From the NCBI GenBank assembly GCA_002404215.1, contig DHJG01000155.1, positions 1-11,862 on the forward strand: a DNA stretch of 11,862 nucleotides, given 5' to 3'. Made by a program: the position numbers and the translations under genes. How positions within the stretch are numbered: position 1 is the first letter of the stretch; the number at the start of each line of letters is the position of its first letter. Source of the DNA: Desulfosporosinus sp. UBA4726. Its GTDB lineage: Bacteria > Bacillota > Desulfitobacteriia > Desulfitobacteriales > Desulfitobacteriaceae. The notes below the pieces were generated by a model that saw nothing but the letters and a program-made list of their open reading frames with translations, was not told where the DNA came from and ran no database searches. Shown piece by piece: positions 1 through 5,926 of this stretch.

Positions 1-935
1 GCATCAACCTTTGACCAGACATAAAATAAATAACTTTTCTGAAGCACAGTGATTACTCGATCGGGTAGTATTGGAAATAGTTGGTTCGAGGGCGAGTTTA
101 CCAAGAACTTGAAACCTGCTTGGGCAATTTCTGCCTTAAGTAACCCAGCCATCCTATTTGCATGCCTCGCCAGATCGAAGTACAGGTCGTCTCGGAAAAG
201 CTCGAGAAACTGTATGCCTAGGAGCCTTCCTTTTGCGAGGAGGGCCCCTTTCTGCTTCATATGAAATCGAAAATCTTCCTTGAGTGAATCACGGCAGATC
301 ACGAGTGCTTCACCCATGAATGCACCATTCTTAGTCCCTCCAATATAGAAAGCATCCATAAGGTTTCCCAAATCAGACAGTTCCAGGTTATTCTCTTCTG
401 AACACAAAGCGGAACCTAGCCTAGCACCATCCATGAATAAAAAGAGATTATTATCCTTGCAAAACCGACTTAACTGTTCCAGTTCGTCCTTATTGTAGAT
501 TGTACCTATTTCTGTCGGATTTGAAATATAAACTAACTTCGGCTTCACCATATGCTCGTCAGTATGTGAATCGAGCGCAGCCTTGATGTGAGAATGATTT
601 AGCTTTCCATCACTCACTTCTATGGCTATTATCTTATGCCCTGTAGCCTCTATCGCTCCTGCCTCATGAACTAGTATATGGCCGGTGTTTGCTGAAATTA
701 CGGCTTCATGAGGCCTTAAAAAAGCTGAAATAGCCAATAGATTCGTTTGCGTGCCACCGGAGATCAGGTGAATATCAATGTCGCTTCTCCCGATTCTTTG
801 CTTTAACAATTCAATCGCTTTTCGTGTATAGCAATCCTGCCCATAGCCTTCAGCCTGCTCAAAGTTCGACTCGCTCAAGGCGTTCAATAGTCTGGGATGT
901 GCTCCTTCACTATAGTCATTTCTAAAACTGTACAT
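1..935 (-). CDS. Low-specificity L-threonine aldolase (beta-eliminating lyase family), 3' end off the window
   Basis: This is a fold-type I PLP enzyme expected to cleave L-threonine or L-allo-threonine to glycine and acetaldehyde in the cytoplasm. The frame is open from the ATG at 935 to the left edge, giving 311 complete codons of a family usually near 340 residues, so roughly the last 30 are missing. Visible landmarks are the N-terminal FRNDYSEG segment, the SGGTQTN motif (59-65) for the cofactor phosphate, His86 in NTGH expected to stack on the PLP ring, MDGARL (168-173) with Asp169 for the pyridine nitrogen, and GGTKNG (199-204) with Lys202 as the Schiff-base lysine. AAGGAG lies about 8 bases before the ATG and a promoter lies just upstream. 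No frameshift is seen. The family assignment is firm; substrate preference among beta-hydroxy amino acids cannot be read here. Confidence 0.93.
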   Translation of the reverse strand, partial: MYSFRNDYSEGAHPRLLNALSESNFEQAEGYGQDCYTRKAIELLKQRIGRSDIDIHLISGGTQTNLLAISAFLRPHEAVISANTGHILVHEAGAIEATGHKIIAIEVSDGKLNHSHIKAALDSHTDEHMVKPKLVYISNPTEIGTIYNKDELEQLSRFCKDNNLFLFMDGARLGSALCSEENNLELSDLGNLMDAFYIGGTKNGAFMGEALVICRDSLKEDFRFHMKQKGALLAKGRLLGIQFLELFRDDLYFDLARHANRMAGLLKAEIAQAGFKFLVNSPSNQLFPILPDRVITVLQKSYLFYVWSKVD

Positions 936-975
936 TGTTAGGACTCCTTCTTGTTTTTTATATTAATGCTTTATA

Positions 976-1004
976 AATATACCTTGTCCCCATATCATTG
1001 ACAA
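976..1004 (-). promoter_or_regulatory. Putative sigma-A promoter of the threonine aldolase gene
   Basis: On the minus strand TTGTCA (1004-999) and TATATT (981-976) are separated by exactly 17 bases. This would start transcription near 969 and give a leader of about 34 bases before the ATG at 935. It suggests the aldolase is transcribed on its own rather than from the HxlR gene upstream, which ends before a strong hairpin. Confidence 0.6.
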
Positions 1005-1110
1005 CATCAAGCTGATCTTTATCTACCAAGGAAGTCTATGGATCGATAGCCAGAAGATAACTGTAATTGTATTTTTAGTAAGATTCATTAGTTGAACTAG
1101 AATACTTTCA

Positions 1111-1168
1111 ACATAGAACAAAAGCTGGCTTTTTCTTACATAAGAAAAAGCCAGCTTTTGTTCTATGT
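1111..1168. terminator. Perfect 28-bp inverted repeat, probable bidirectional terminator
   Basis: Bases 1111-1138 and 1141-1168 are exact reverse complements around a 2-base centre. The GC-containing core (AGCTGGC against GCCAGCT) is flanked by an A-tract on one side and a TTTTGTT tract on the other, on both strands, as in an intrinsic terminator. It lies 77 bases past the stop of the minus-strand HxlR gene and before the aldolase promoter, so it most likely ends the HxlR transcript. The unbroken complementarity is longer than an ordinary terminator needs. The rest of 936-1245 holds the aldolase promoter and no convincing gene. Confidence 0.65.
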
Positions 1169-1245
1169 GTGAGCCCAGAGCAGGCCATGGCCTTCACTTG
1201 GAAGTCTTTGTCTGTTCAGAAGGAGCCAATGGCTGAGCTGCCGAC

Positions 1246-1605
1246 CTAGTCCGCCTCACACTTTCGTTGCTCGATTTGTTCATTGTCGTCGGCGTAGTTC
1301 TGCCCCCATTTACACATGGTATCTAAAATGGGTAAAAGGCTCTTACCTGCTTGAGTCAGGGAATATTCGACTTTGGGTGGTATTTGTGTATAAATGAATC
1401 TCTTGACCAATCCACTGTCTTCCAGCTCTCTAAGCTGTTGAGTCAACATTTTCGGTGTGACTTTCGGCAGGGTTTTCTTTAGCTCACTGTATCTTAAGGT
1501 TTTTTCACTTAAATGCCAAAGTATAAGCGCTTTCCATTTTCCACCAATAAGGGCCAAGGTCAATTCCATAGAACATTGATATTCGTTATTTTTGAACATG
1601 ATCAT
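1246..1605 (-). CDS. HxlR-family (DUF24) winged-helix transcriptional regulator
   Basis: A 119-residue protein spanning the whole HxlR winged-helix domain. It shows the family pattern in order: a Cys at position 11 before MELTLALIGGKWK, LRYSELKKTLPKVTPKMLTQQLRELEDSGL as recognition helices (quoted as separate motifs: LRYSELKKTLP, TPKMLTQQLRELE), then the wing PPKVEYSLT and a C-terminal dimerisation helix. In Bacillus relatives such as YodB and HypR an N-terminal Cys senses quinones, diamide or hypochlorite; Cys11 is in the equivalent place, so a redox-sensing role is inferred. AAGGAG sits 9 bases before the ATG at 1605, which favours it over the ATG at 1599. It is divergent from the flavoprotein gene at 1768 and very probably controls it and itself. 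Confidence 0.9.
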   Translation of the reverse strand: MIMFKNNEYQCSMELTLALIGGKWKALILWHLSEKTLRYSELKKTLPKVTPKMLTQQLRELEDSGLVKRFIYTQIPPKVEYSLTQAGKSLLPILDTMCKWGQNYADDNEQIEQRKCEAD

Positions 1606-1662
1606 TTGGTCTCACTCCTTAGACATTAGTTCAGAACAATAAGCCTTATTAGTTATAAGTAT

Positions 1663-1700
1663 ACAAATACATACTATAGTACAAAAAGGTACGTACTTGT
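1663..1700. promoter_or_regulatory. Candidate HxlR operator: clustered GTAC/TACT dyads
   Basis: The divergent intergenic region holds a 10-bp palindrome TACTATAGTA (1672-1681), an AGTAC-N10-GTACT dyad (1678-1697), three GTAC units (1679, 1689, 1693) and outer arms ACAAATAC (1663) and GTACTTGT (1693) matching at 7 of 8. These abut and overlap the -35 box of the flavoprotein promoter. TACT/AGTA palindromes are typical of DUF24-family operators in Bacillus. Which dyad is bound is not decidable by eye. Confidence 0.5.
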
Positions 1701-1725
1701 TAATTAGTATTATATCGTTTATTAT
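1697..1725 (+). promoter_or_regulatory. Putative sigma-A promoter of the flavoprotein gene
   Basis: TTGTTA (1697-1702), a 17-base spacer and TATTAT (1720-1725) form a good promoter, with transcription expected from about 1732 and a leader of about 36 bases. The -35 box overlaps the GTAC-rich dyad, so a protein bound there would block RNA polymerase, which fits repression by the neighbouring HxlR protein. Confidence 0.55.
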
Positions 1726-1767
1726 TATATTAGGCAATTACCTAACCAAAATAAGGAGTGTTTGAAT

Positions 1768-2346
1768 ATGAAAGTTGTAGCATTTAATGGTAGTCCGCGG
1801 GTTAATGGCAATACCCTACAAAGCCTAAAAATTGTTTTGGCGGAATTAGAAAAAGAAGGAATCGAGACGGAAATCGTCCAATTGGGTGGGCGTAAAGTCT
1901 TTGGTTGCTTGGCATGTGGAAGATGTGGAAAAACTAAGGATAACCGGTGTGCGCGTACTGACGATGAGATGAATACGTTCATTCAGAAAATGGAAGAGGC
2001 CGATGGGATCATTATCGGATCCCCCACCTACTTCAGTAATGTGAGCACCGAAGTAAAGGCACTTATTGATCGTTGCGGTTATGTCGCGAAGGCCAATGGG
2101 GGGACGATGTTGAGGGGAAAGGTTGGCGCGTCAGTAGTTTCCGTCCGGAGAGCTGGCTCAACCTTTACTTACTCTGCTATCAACTTCTTCTTTGGCATAG
2201 CCGAAATGGTGATTTGTAGTTCAAGCTATTGGAATATGACCTTAGCCTGTAATCCAGGTGACGTCCAAAAGGATGCTGAAGGGATCCAGACCTTCCAAGT
2301 CCTTGGAAAAAACATGGCCAAGCTTTTAAAGCAGGTCAGAGAATAA
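1768..2346 (+). CDS. Flavodoxin-family NAD(P)H-dependent oxidoreductase with compact cysteine motif
   Basis: A 192-residue cytoplasmic flavoprotein of the NADPH-dependent FMN reductase / iron-sulfur flavoprotein group. The N-terminal beta strand MKVVAFNGSPR leads into the FMN phosphate loop GSPRVNGNT (8-16); GSPTYFSNVS (84-93) is the second FMN loop. Between them is a cysteine cluster C47-x2-C50-x2-C53-x7-C61, resembling the compact motif that holds a 4Fe-4S cluster in archaeal Isf, although many clostridial flavodoxin-like proteins carry similar cysteines of unproven use. The ATG at 1768 is chosen over TTG 1762 because AAGGAG (1753-1758) is 9 bases away. It is divergent from an HxlR regulator and followed by a terminator, so it is a single-gene unit, probably for quinone, nitro or azo reduction or redox stress (inferred). 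Confidence 0.88.
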   Translation: MKVVAFNGSPRVNGNTLQSLKIVLAELEKEGIETEIVQLGGRKVFGCLACGRCGKTKDNRCARTDDEMNTFIQKMEEADGIIIGSPTYFSNVSTEVKALIDRCGYVAKANGGTMLRGKVGASVVSVRRAGSTFTYSAINFFFGIAEMVICSSSYWNMTLACNPGDVQKDAEGIQTFQVLGKNMAKLLKQVRE

Positions 2347-2385
2347 TTCTTAGCCTATATTCAGGCTGATCATTTTGGAATCACG

Positions 2386-2418
2386 AAAGAGCCCCCGGCA
2401 ATGCCGAGGGTTCTTTTT
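2386..2418 (+). terminator. Intrinsic terminator after the flavoprotein gene
   Basis: A hairpin pairs GAGCCC-CGGC with GCCG-GGGTTC across the 3-base loop AAT, with one C/A mismatch, and runs into TTTTT (2414-2418). It starts 40 bases past the stop codon and separates this gene from the transporter downstream. Confidence 0.85.
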
Positions 2419-2510
2419 GTACTTGGCGCCTACTCCTCAGCAATTTTCGCTTTGTGAAAGAGACGAGTGATATTTCTCAAAACCGAAGAATAGTAGAAAT
2501 AGTAAGGGGG

Positions 2511-2526
2511 TGAAAATATGACTTAG
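2511..2526 (+). promoter_or_regulatory. Strong Shine-Dalgarno followed by a two-codon start-stop, leader of the transporter gene
   Basis: AAGGGGGTG is followed at good spacing by ATG ACT TAG (2518-2526). The strongest ribosome-binding site in the area therefore opens a two-codon reading frame. It is in the same frame as the transporter, separated from it by TAG (2524) and TGA (2533). It could be a regulatory mini-ORF that delivers ribosomes to the real start, or an older start lost by mutation. Between 2419 and 2510 I see no convincing sigma-A promoter. Confidence 0.4.
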
Positions 2527-2580
2527 CCATGCTGATATATGAATGCATTTCCGGAATCTATGAAAGAAAGGAAGAAAGCC

Positions 2581-4056
2581 ATGAGCATACAAGAAAATGA
2601 GCTGTTTGTGAAAAAGCCGATGATCAAAAGTGAAGACTGGTGGGCTGTTTGGCTTGGGTTATTTATCTTCTTACTGAGTATGAGTCCTGTCTTCGGAATG
2701 GAACTCTTGGGATGGGTGGTTAAATTCAATGTCTGGGTTGATATGTCCAAAGCAATGGTGCCAGTGTCCAAAACCTTTCAAAGTTTACCCGGCATTTATT
2801 CAGCATTTTTAACATATTTATTTTTGCTGGTGATCACTACGATTGGTGCGATAGCTATGGGCGCAAAGGCTAAAAAATATATCATTGGTTTCAGCATCAT
2901 TTTCTGGATCACATTTCTCTGCATGTTTTTAGGTAACAATGGTTACATCGCCGCCACGCCAGACAAACAGGCCAGTCTTAAAATCCCCTGGTCCATGAGT
3001 CTGGGAGAAATGGGCTTTGTTATTGCTATGATTACAGGTCTTATCATAGGAAATTTTTTTGAGGGCGTTGCCAAATTCCTAGAGGAGGCAGCCAAACCCG
3101 AGTGGTTCATCAAAACAGGGATCGTGATCTTAGGAGCAGCCATCGGTATTAAGACGGTAGGCGCTCTAGGACTGGCCAACACGGTCATTATCCGAGGATT
3201 ATGCGCCGTGATCGAAGCTTATTTAATTTATTGGCCGGTCACCTATTTTATTGCACGCAAATATTTTAAATTTACCCCGGAATGGGCTGCACCTCTAGCA
3301 TCTGGTGTCTCTATCTGTGGTGTTTCGGCGGCCATAGCTACGGCTGCGGCCATTCGTGCTCGACCATTAGTACCCGTTATTTTGTCTGCTGTCATCATTG
3401 TCTTTGTGGCTGTTGAAATGCTCATTTTACCTTTACTAGCTCAAACTTGGCTATTTCACGAGCCCATGGTAGCTGGCTCCTGGATGGGCCTAGCCGTGAA
3501 GAGTGATGGAGGGGCAGTATCTAGTGGCGCAATTGCTGATTCGCTCATCCGGGCTAAGGCACTGACCGATCTGGGCATTCGCTGGGAAGAAGGCTGGATC
3601 CTGATGGTTGCGACCACCACCAAAGTATTTATTGACGTGTTTATTGGCGTATGGGCATTTATCCTGGCAGTCGTTTGGTGTGTTTTCGGGATCGATCGAT
3701 CTAAGACTCGATGCGAGAAAGTTTCAGCGGGAGAGATTTGGGAACGTTTCCCTAAATTCATTATCGGTTTTGCTCTAACCTTCTTAATCCTGCTTGTGAT
3801 GGGTATAAAAAATCCCAGTATTGTCAAAGCAGCGACTGTAGGCGCAGACCAGGCTAATGCTTTGAGAACGTTTTTCTTTGCTTTGTGTTTCTTCTCCATT
3901 GGTCTGATCACGAACGTGCGCAAACTCTGGGCTGCCGGGATGGGACGTATTGTGGGGGTATATGTTGTCTGCTTGTTTGGGTTCATTATCTGGGTTGGAC
4001 TACTTGTCTCCTGGCTTTTCTACCACGGCATCACACCGCCACTAATCGGAGGTTAG
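2581..4056 (+). CDS. YeiH/UPF0324-type putative sulfate exporter family membrane transporter, long form
   Basis: A 491-residue polytopic membrane protein of the Cons_hypoth698 (YeiH) family. Recognisable blocks, numbered from the chosen start, are the SGVSICGVSAAIATAA core (241-256), GSWMGLAVKSDGGAVSSG (299-316), matching the family's conserved polar stretch, and FFFALCFFSIGLITNVRKLW (431-450), the family's last signature. Usual members have about 350 residues; this one has over 100 extra at the N terminus, including two or three hydrophobic segments after a DWWAVWLG motif. In-frame ATGs are at 2539, 2560 and 2581. I choose 2581 because AAAGGAAG lies about 8 bases upstream, while 2539 has none. 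Family members are annotated as sulfate exporters on thin evidence, so the substrate is open. The next gene, 22 bases on, is probably cotranscribed. Confidence 0.87.
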   Translation: MSIQENELFVKKPMIKSEDWWAVWLGLFIFLLSMSPVFGMELLGWVVKFNVWVDMSKAMVPVSKTFQSLPGIYSAFLTYLFLLVITTIGAIAMGAKAKKYIIGFSIIFWITFLCMFLGNNGYIAATPDKQASLKIPWSMSLGEMGFVIAMITGLIIGNFFEGVAKFLEEAAKPEWFIKTGIVILGAAIGIKTVGALGLANTVIIRGLCAVIEAYLIYWPVTYFIARKYFKFTPEWAAPLASGVSICGVSAAIATAAAIRARPLVPVILSAVIIVFVAVEMLILPLLAQTWLFHEPMVAGSWMGLAVKSDGGAVSSGAIADSLIRAKALTDLGIRWEEGWILMVATTTKVFIDVFIGVWAFILAVVWCVFGIDRSKTRCEKVSAGEIWERFPKFIIGFALTFLILLVMGIKNPSIVKAATVGADQANALRTFFFALCFFSIGLITNVRKLWAAGMGRIVGVYVVCLFGFIIWVGLLVSWLFYHGITPPLIGG

Positions 4057-4078
4057 CTTAAAAAGGAGGGTTTTGATT

Positions 4079-4252
4079 ATGGCAAAAGGCAAACTCCATA
4101 TAGCCGAGCAATCATCCGTCAATGTCCAAGAAGTGCTCGCAGAGGATGAATGGTACGATTTACTTCCTGTGGAGAAAAAGCTTATCGCCTATACTTTCGG
4201 ACTAGGGGTAGTATTAATGGTTATCTTTGTCCTGGCCTTTAAGGTGTTTTGA
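4079..4252 (+). CDS. 57-residue single-span membrane protein downstream of the YeiH-type transporter
   Basis: Not recognised as a named family. The reading frame runs from ATG 4079 to TGA 4250-4252 and has an excellent AGGAGG (4064-4069) about 9 bases before the start. Residues 1-36 are hydrophilic and contain an acidic patch (VLAEDEWYDLLPVEKK); residues 37-56 form one hydrophobic helix (YTFGLGVVLMVIFVLAFKVF). The chain ends directly after the helix, giving an N-in or N-out single-span protein with a cytoplasmic-looking soluble head. It lies 22 bases after the transporter stop and before a shared hairpin, so it is probably cotranscribed and may be a small accessory or regulatory subunit. Pairing is inferred from position only. 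Confidence 0.78.
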   Translation: MAKGKLHIAEQSSVNVQEVLAEDEWYDLLPVEKKLIAYTFGLGVVLMVIFVLAFKVF

Positions 4253-4268
4253 GTAAATAGTCAGGATT

Positions 4269-4331
4269 TTTCAGCTAAACATACAAGGCTGGACGCACTT
4301 GGTGCGCCCAGCCTTGTATGTTTAGCTGAAA
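4269..4331. terminator. 30-bp inverted repeat between convergent genes, bidirectional terminator
   Basis: Arms 4269-4298 and 4302-4331 pair around a 3-base loop TTG with a single mismatch (A against C on the plus strand, which becomes a U-G wobble on the minus strand). A GC-rich core around GGCTGG/CCAGCC gives way to TTGTATGTTT. It lies 16 bases after the mini-protein stop and 18 bases before the minus-strand stop at 4350, where a terminator working both ways is expected. Confidence 0.75.
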
Positions 4332-4349
4332 GTTGAGCTAGAATTGTCA

Positions 4350-4928
4350 TTAATTCTGACTCATTTTTATCATAGTGTTCATAGCCACATTAAAGGCCAG
4401 AAAAACGGGATTAACCCTGCAAAAATAGTATACCTTCTTATTTTTGGTCTGTACTTCTATTTCCCAAGGAAAAAGACCCTTTCCTTCTTGCAAGTCCCCA
4501 AGGATAGACTGCAGGGTTCGCTCAGATACCCAGAGAATCTGCTGCAATTGTTCTATTGTCCTTGGCTCTGCCCGGATTGACTCAATCAGTTTTAAGCGCC
4601 TTGATTCTTCCGAGGCAAGTACTTCCCTATCCATTCCCTCCAAGGGGTTTAGTGGTATTTTGCCCGAACTATAAAGAAATGCCCATAACTTAAAGATCGC
4701 CTCTAATGTGTCTCTCTTTACAGGATAGCTGTACAAGGAGCAGATGTATTCAGTAACTTCCCTTCTTATTTTGGCTACATTTAATACACCCGGGCTTGTG
4801 AAATAGTGACTTAGAGATTTTTCATCTATTTTTGTGAGATAACTATCCAAATCAGCCGTACAGGGTTTATTGAGCTTTGTATTTATAAATTGATCTAGGA
4901 AAGCTGTAACCAGTATTTCAAACGTCAT
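4350..4928 (-). CDS. Hypothetical protein with C-terminal helix-turn-helix domain
   Basis: I do not recognise the family of this 192-residue soluble protein. Residues 1-105 are mostly helical with no clear motif. Residues 109-147 (from RRLKLIESI through TIEQLQQILWVSERTLQSIL) follow the DeoR/WYL-type helix-turn-helix pattern, with SERTLQ as the likely recognition helix start, and residues 152-172 look like a beta wing. The following NPVFLAFNVAM resembles the segment after the HTH in WYL-domain regulators, but no WYL domain follows. Having the HTH near the C terminus is unusual for that class. GGGAGGT lies about 8 bases before the ATG at 4928. It is convergent with the transporter pair, and its targets are unknown. 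A DNA-binding role is inferred with moderate confidence. Confidence 0.7.
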   Translation of the reverse strand: MTFEILVTAFLDQFINTKLNKPCTADLDSYLTKIDEKSLSHYFTSPGVLNVAKIRREVTEYICSLYSYPVKRDTLEAIFKLWAFLYSSGKIPLNPLEGMDREVLASEESRRLKLIESIRAEPRTIEQLQQILWVSERTLQSILGDLQEGKGLFPWEIEVQTKNKKVYYFCRVNPVFLAFNVAMNTMIKMSQN

Positions 4929-4929
4929 T

Positions 4930-4940
4930 GAGGTAACCTC
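4930..4940. promoter_or_regulatory. Palindrome GAGGTAACCTC overlapping the Shine-Dalgarno of the HTH gene
   Basis: An 11-base palindrome (5-bp arms, one central base) begins one base before the ATG at 4928 and covers part of the ribosome-binding site. It could be an autoregulatory protein site, or chance, since GAGGT is itself the Shine-Dalgarno. The remainder of 4941-5166 has no gene. A TATAAT (5109-5104, minus) is a possible -10 with no good -35, and there is a small GGAC-N5-GTCC dyad at 4990-5002. Confidence 0.3.
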
Positions 4941-5166
4941 CCTTGAAGTCTTGAAAAAGAGAAACTAATAGTCTTGGAAGATTACACACGGACGGTTTGT
5001 CCAACTGCCTTCCTTCTTCAACGCAAAATCACTGTACTGAGTATGTCTTTACTATCCTCAATTCTCCGTTCTTCAATTAAATCCTTCCAGATACTATGTT
5101 TTTATTATAGTATTCTATAAACTTTTACGAATTAAACAAAGGAATTTCAAATATATCAATTATAAA

Positions 5167-5203
5167 GAAGACAGGTAGCTATTAAACTCGCTTCCTGCCT
5201 TCT
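5167..5203 (-). terminator. Imperfect hairpin ending the DUF2089 operon
   Basis: On the minus strand GAAGGCAGGAAGC pairs with GCTACCTGTCTTC across a loop of about 10 bases, with one G-U pair and one A/A mismatch, and is followed by TTTATA. It begins 47 bases past the stop of the holin-family gene. The U-run is short, so termination strength is uncertain. Confidence 0.5.
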
Positions 5204-5249
5204 CATCGTACCATTAGGGTCTAATGTCCATTTTGTGACTTGACTGAAA

Positions 5250-5585
5250 TTAAAACTTCAACTTTTTGAAACTCCAGTTGAACAAGGAAACTATGATTGA
5301 TACAAAGAAGGCAACTCCAAACCCTGGCACGTAAAAGCCAGGCAACAATCCACTAGTAAGCATGATCATCCAGGTATTGATAATAAGGGTGAAAAAACCT
5401 ATAGTTATCAGATTGAGTGGAATGGTCAAAATAATTAGCATTGGTCGAATCAGTAAATTGACAAGACTGAGGACTATTCCTGCCCATAAGAAGTGAAGAG
5501 GGGTTTTTGCAACAATGGGCAAAAACTGAGCCGCTATTATAAATGCGAGTGTGCTCACTAAAACTCGATAGATCTGTCGTTTCAT
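5250..5585 (-). CDS. YvlD-type phage holin family (PF04020) membrane protein
   Basis: A 111-residue protein made almost entirely of hydrophobic helices: MKRQIYRVLVSTLAFIIAAQ, then LWAGIVLSLVNLLIRPMLI, NLITIGFFTLIINTWMIML, and a last helix AFFVSIIVSLFNWSFKK, about four spans in the family's normal size range. The LVNxLIRPxLxxLTxPLNxxTxGxFxxxIN pattern, seen here in order, is diagnostic of the YvlD/PF04020 group. These are chromosomal proteins despite the phage name and no lytic role is shown. ATG 5585 is chosen because GGAGGG ends 6 bases upstream; a GTG at 5603 that overlaps the previous stop has no ribosome-binding site. It is the last gene of a four-gene operon, the probable membrane output of the DUF2089/SHOCT proteins, as in the Bacillus yvl cluster. 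Confidence 0.88.
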   Translation of the reverse strand: MKRQIYRVLVSTLAFIIAAQFLPIVAKTPLHFLWAGIVLSLVNLLIRPMLIILTIPLNLITIGFFTLIINTWMIMLTSGLLPGFYVPGFGVAFFVSIIVSLFNWSFKKLKF

Positions 5586-5599
5586 CCTCTTCCCTCCAT

Positions 5600-5926
5600 T
5601 CACTTTATGCTTATTTTGACCTGAACTCCTCCAGCTTCCACATCGACAACGTCCAGCCCTTTATGCCTATATAAATCGTTGACGAAACTATGCGTTGTGG
5701 CAATAATACCGCTGGGAGAAATTAATTTAACCCAGCTCAAATGCTTGCGAGCTTTTTCTTCTTGGGGGAGGGGAACACGCCTTACCACCATCTCACCAAA
5801 CCAAGCTAAATCCCTAAGAGCCTCCAAGAATTCATCAACTACCCAGAAAGGTAAGGGGAAGATTAATGCCCTGTGTTTTTGCACTTTGATCCGTACCTTT
5901 AAAAGGCTGACTGATTTATTCCACAC
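5600..5926 (-). CDS. Hypothetical protein of the DUF2089-SHOCT-holin operon
   Basis: A small basic soluble protein of about 108 residues that I cannot name. The frame stays open upstream to a TTG at 5965 inside the previous gene, but GTG 5926 is preferred because AAGGTGG lies about 6 bases before it; this overlaps the end of the SHOCT gene by 11 bases and suggests translational coupling. GTG 5884 is a further possibility. The protein starts with a KVRIKV strand and ends with VVDVEAGGVQVKISIK, which mirrors the last 20 residues of the SHOCT protein (KIVDVEVED then RIKVEVCVE). I infer that it is a diverged paralogue of that C-terminal domain without the helical N terminus. Start confidence is low; existence is supported by tight packing, only 14 bases from the next ATG. 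Confidence 0.7.
   Translation of the reverse strand: MWNKSVSLLKVRIKVQKHRALIFPLPFWVVDEFLEALRDLAWFGEMVVRRVPLPQEEKARKHLSWVKLISPSGIIATTHSFVNDLYRHKGLDVVDVEAGGVQVKISIK

Noticed and set aside
49..264. Plus-strand open frame of 71 codons
   Set aside because: It lies antisense within the threonine aldolase gene, which has all family motifs; the plus-strand frame has no ribosome-binding site or recognisable motif.
1182..1193. 12-base palindrome AGGCCATGGCCT downstream of the HxlR gene
   Set aside because: Short, isolated, no second copy and not in a promoter position; consistent with chance.
1606..1767. A full promoter for the HxlR gene
   Set aside because: TTGTAC and TATACT occur on the minus strand but only 15 bases apart; no arrangement with 16-18 bases is convincing.
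3456..3986. Minus-strand open frame of 176 codons inside the transporter gene
   Set aside because: Long but antisense to an unmistakable membrane transporter; composition is that of a shadow frame and there is no start signal.
5250..5585. Reading the holin-family gene as evidence of a prophage
   Set aside because: No other phage gene is present and PF04020 proteins are ordinary chromosomal membrane proteins found in this operon context.
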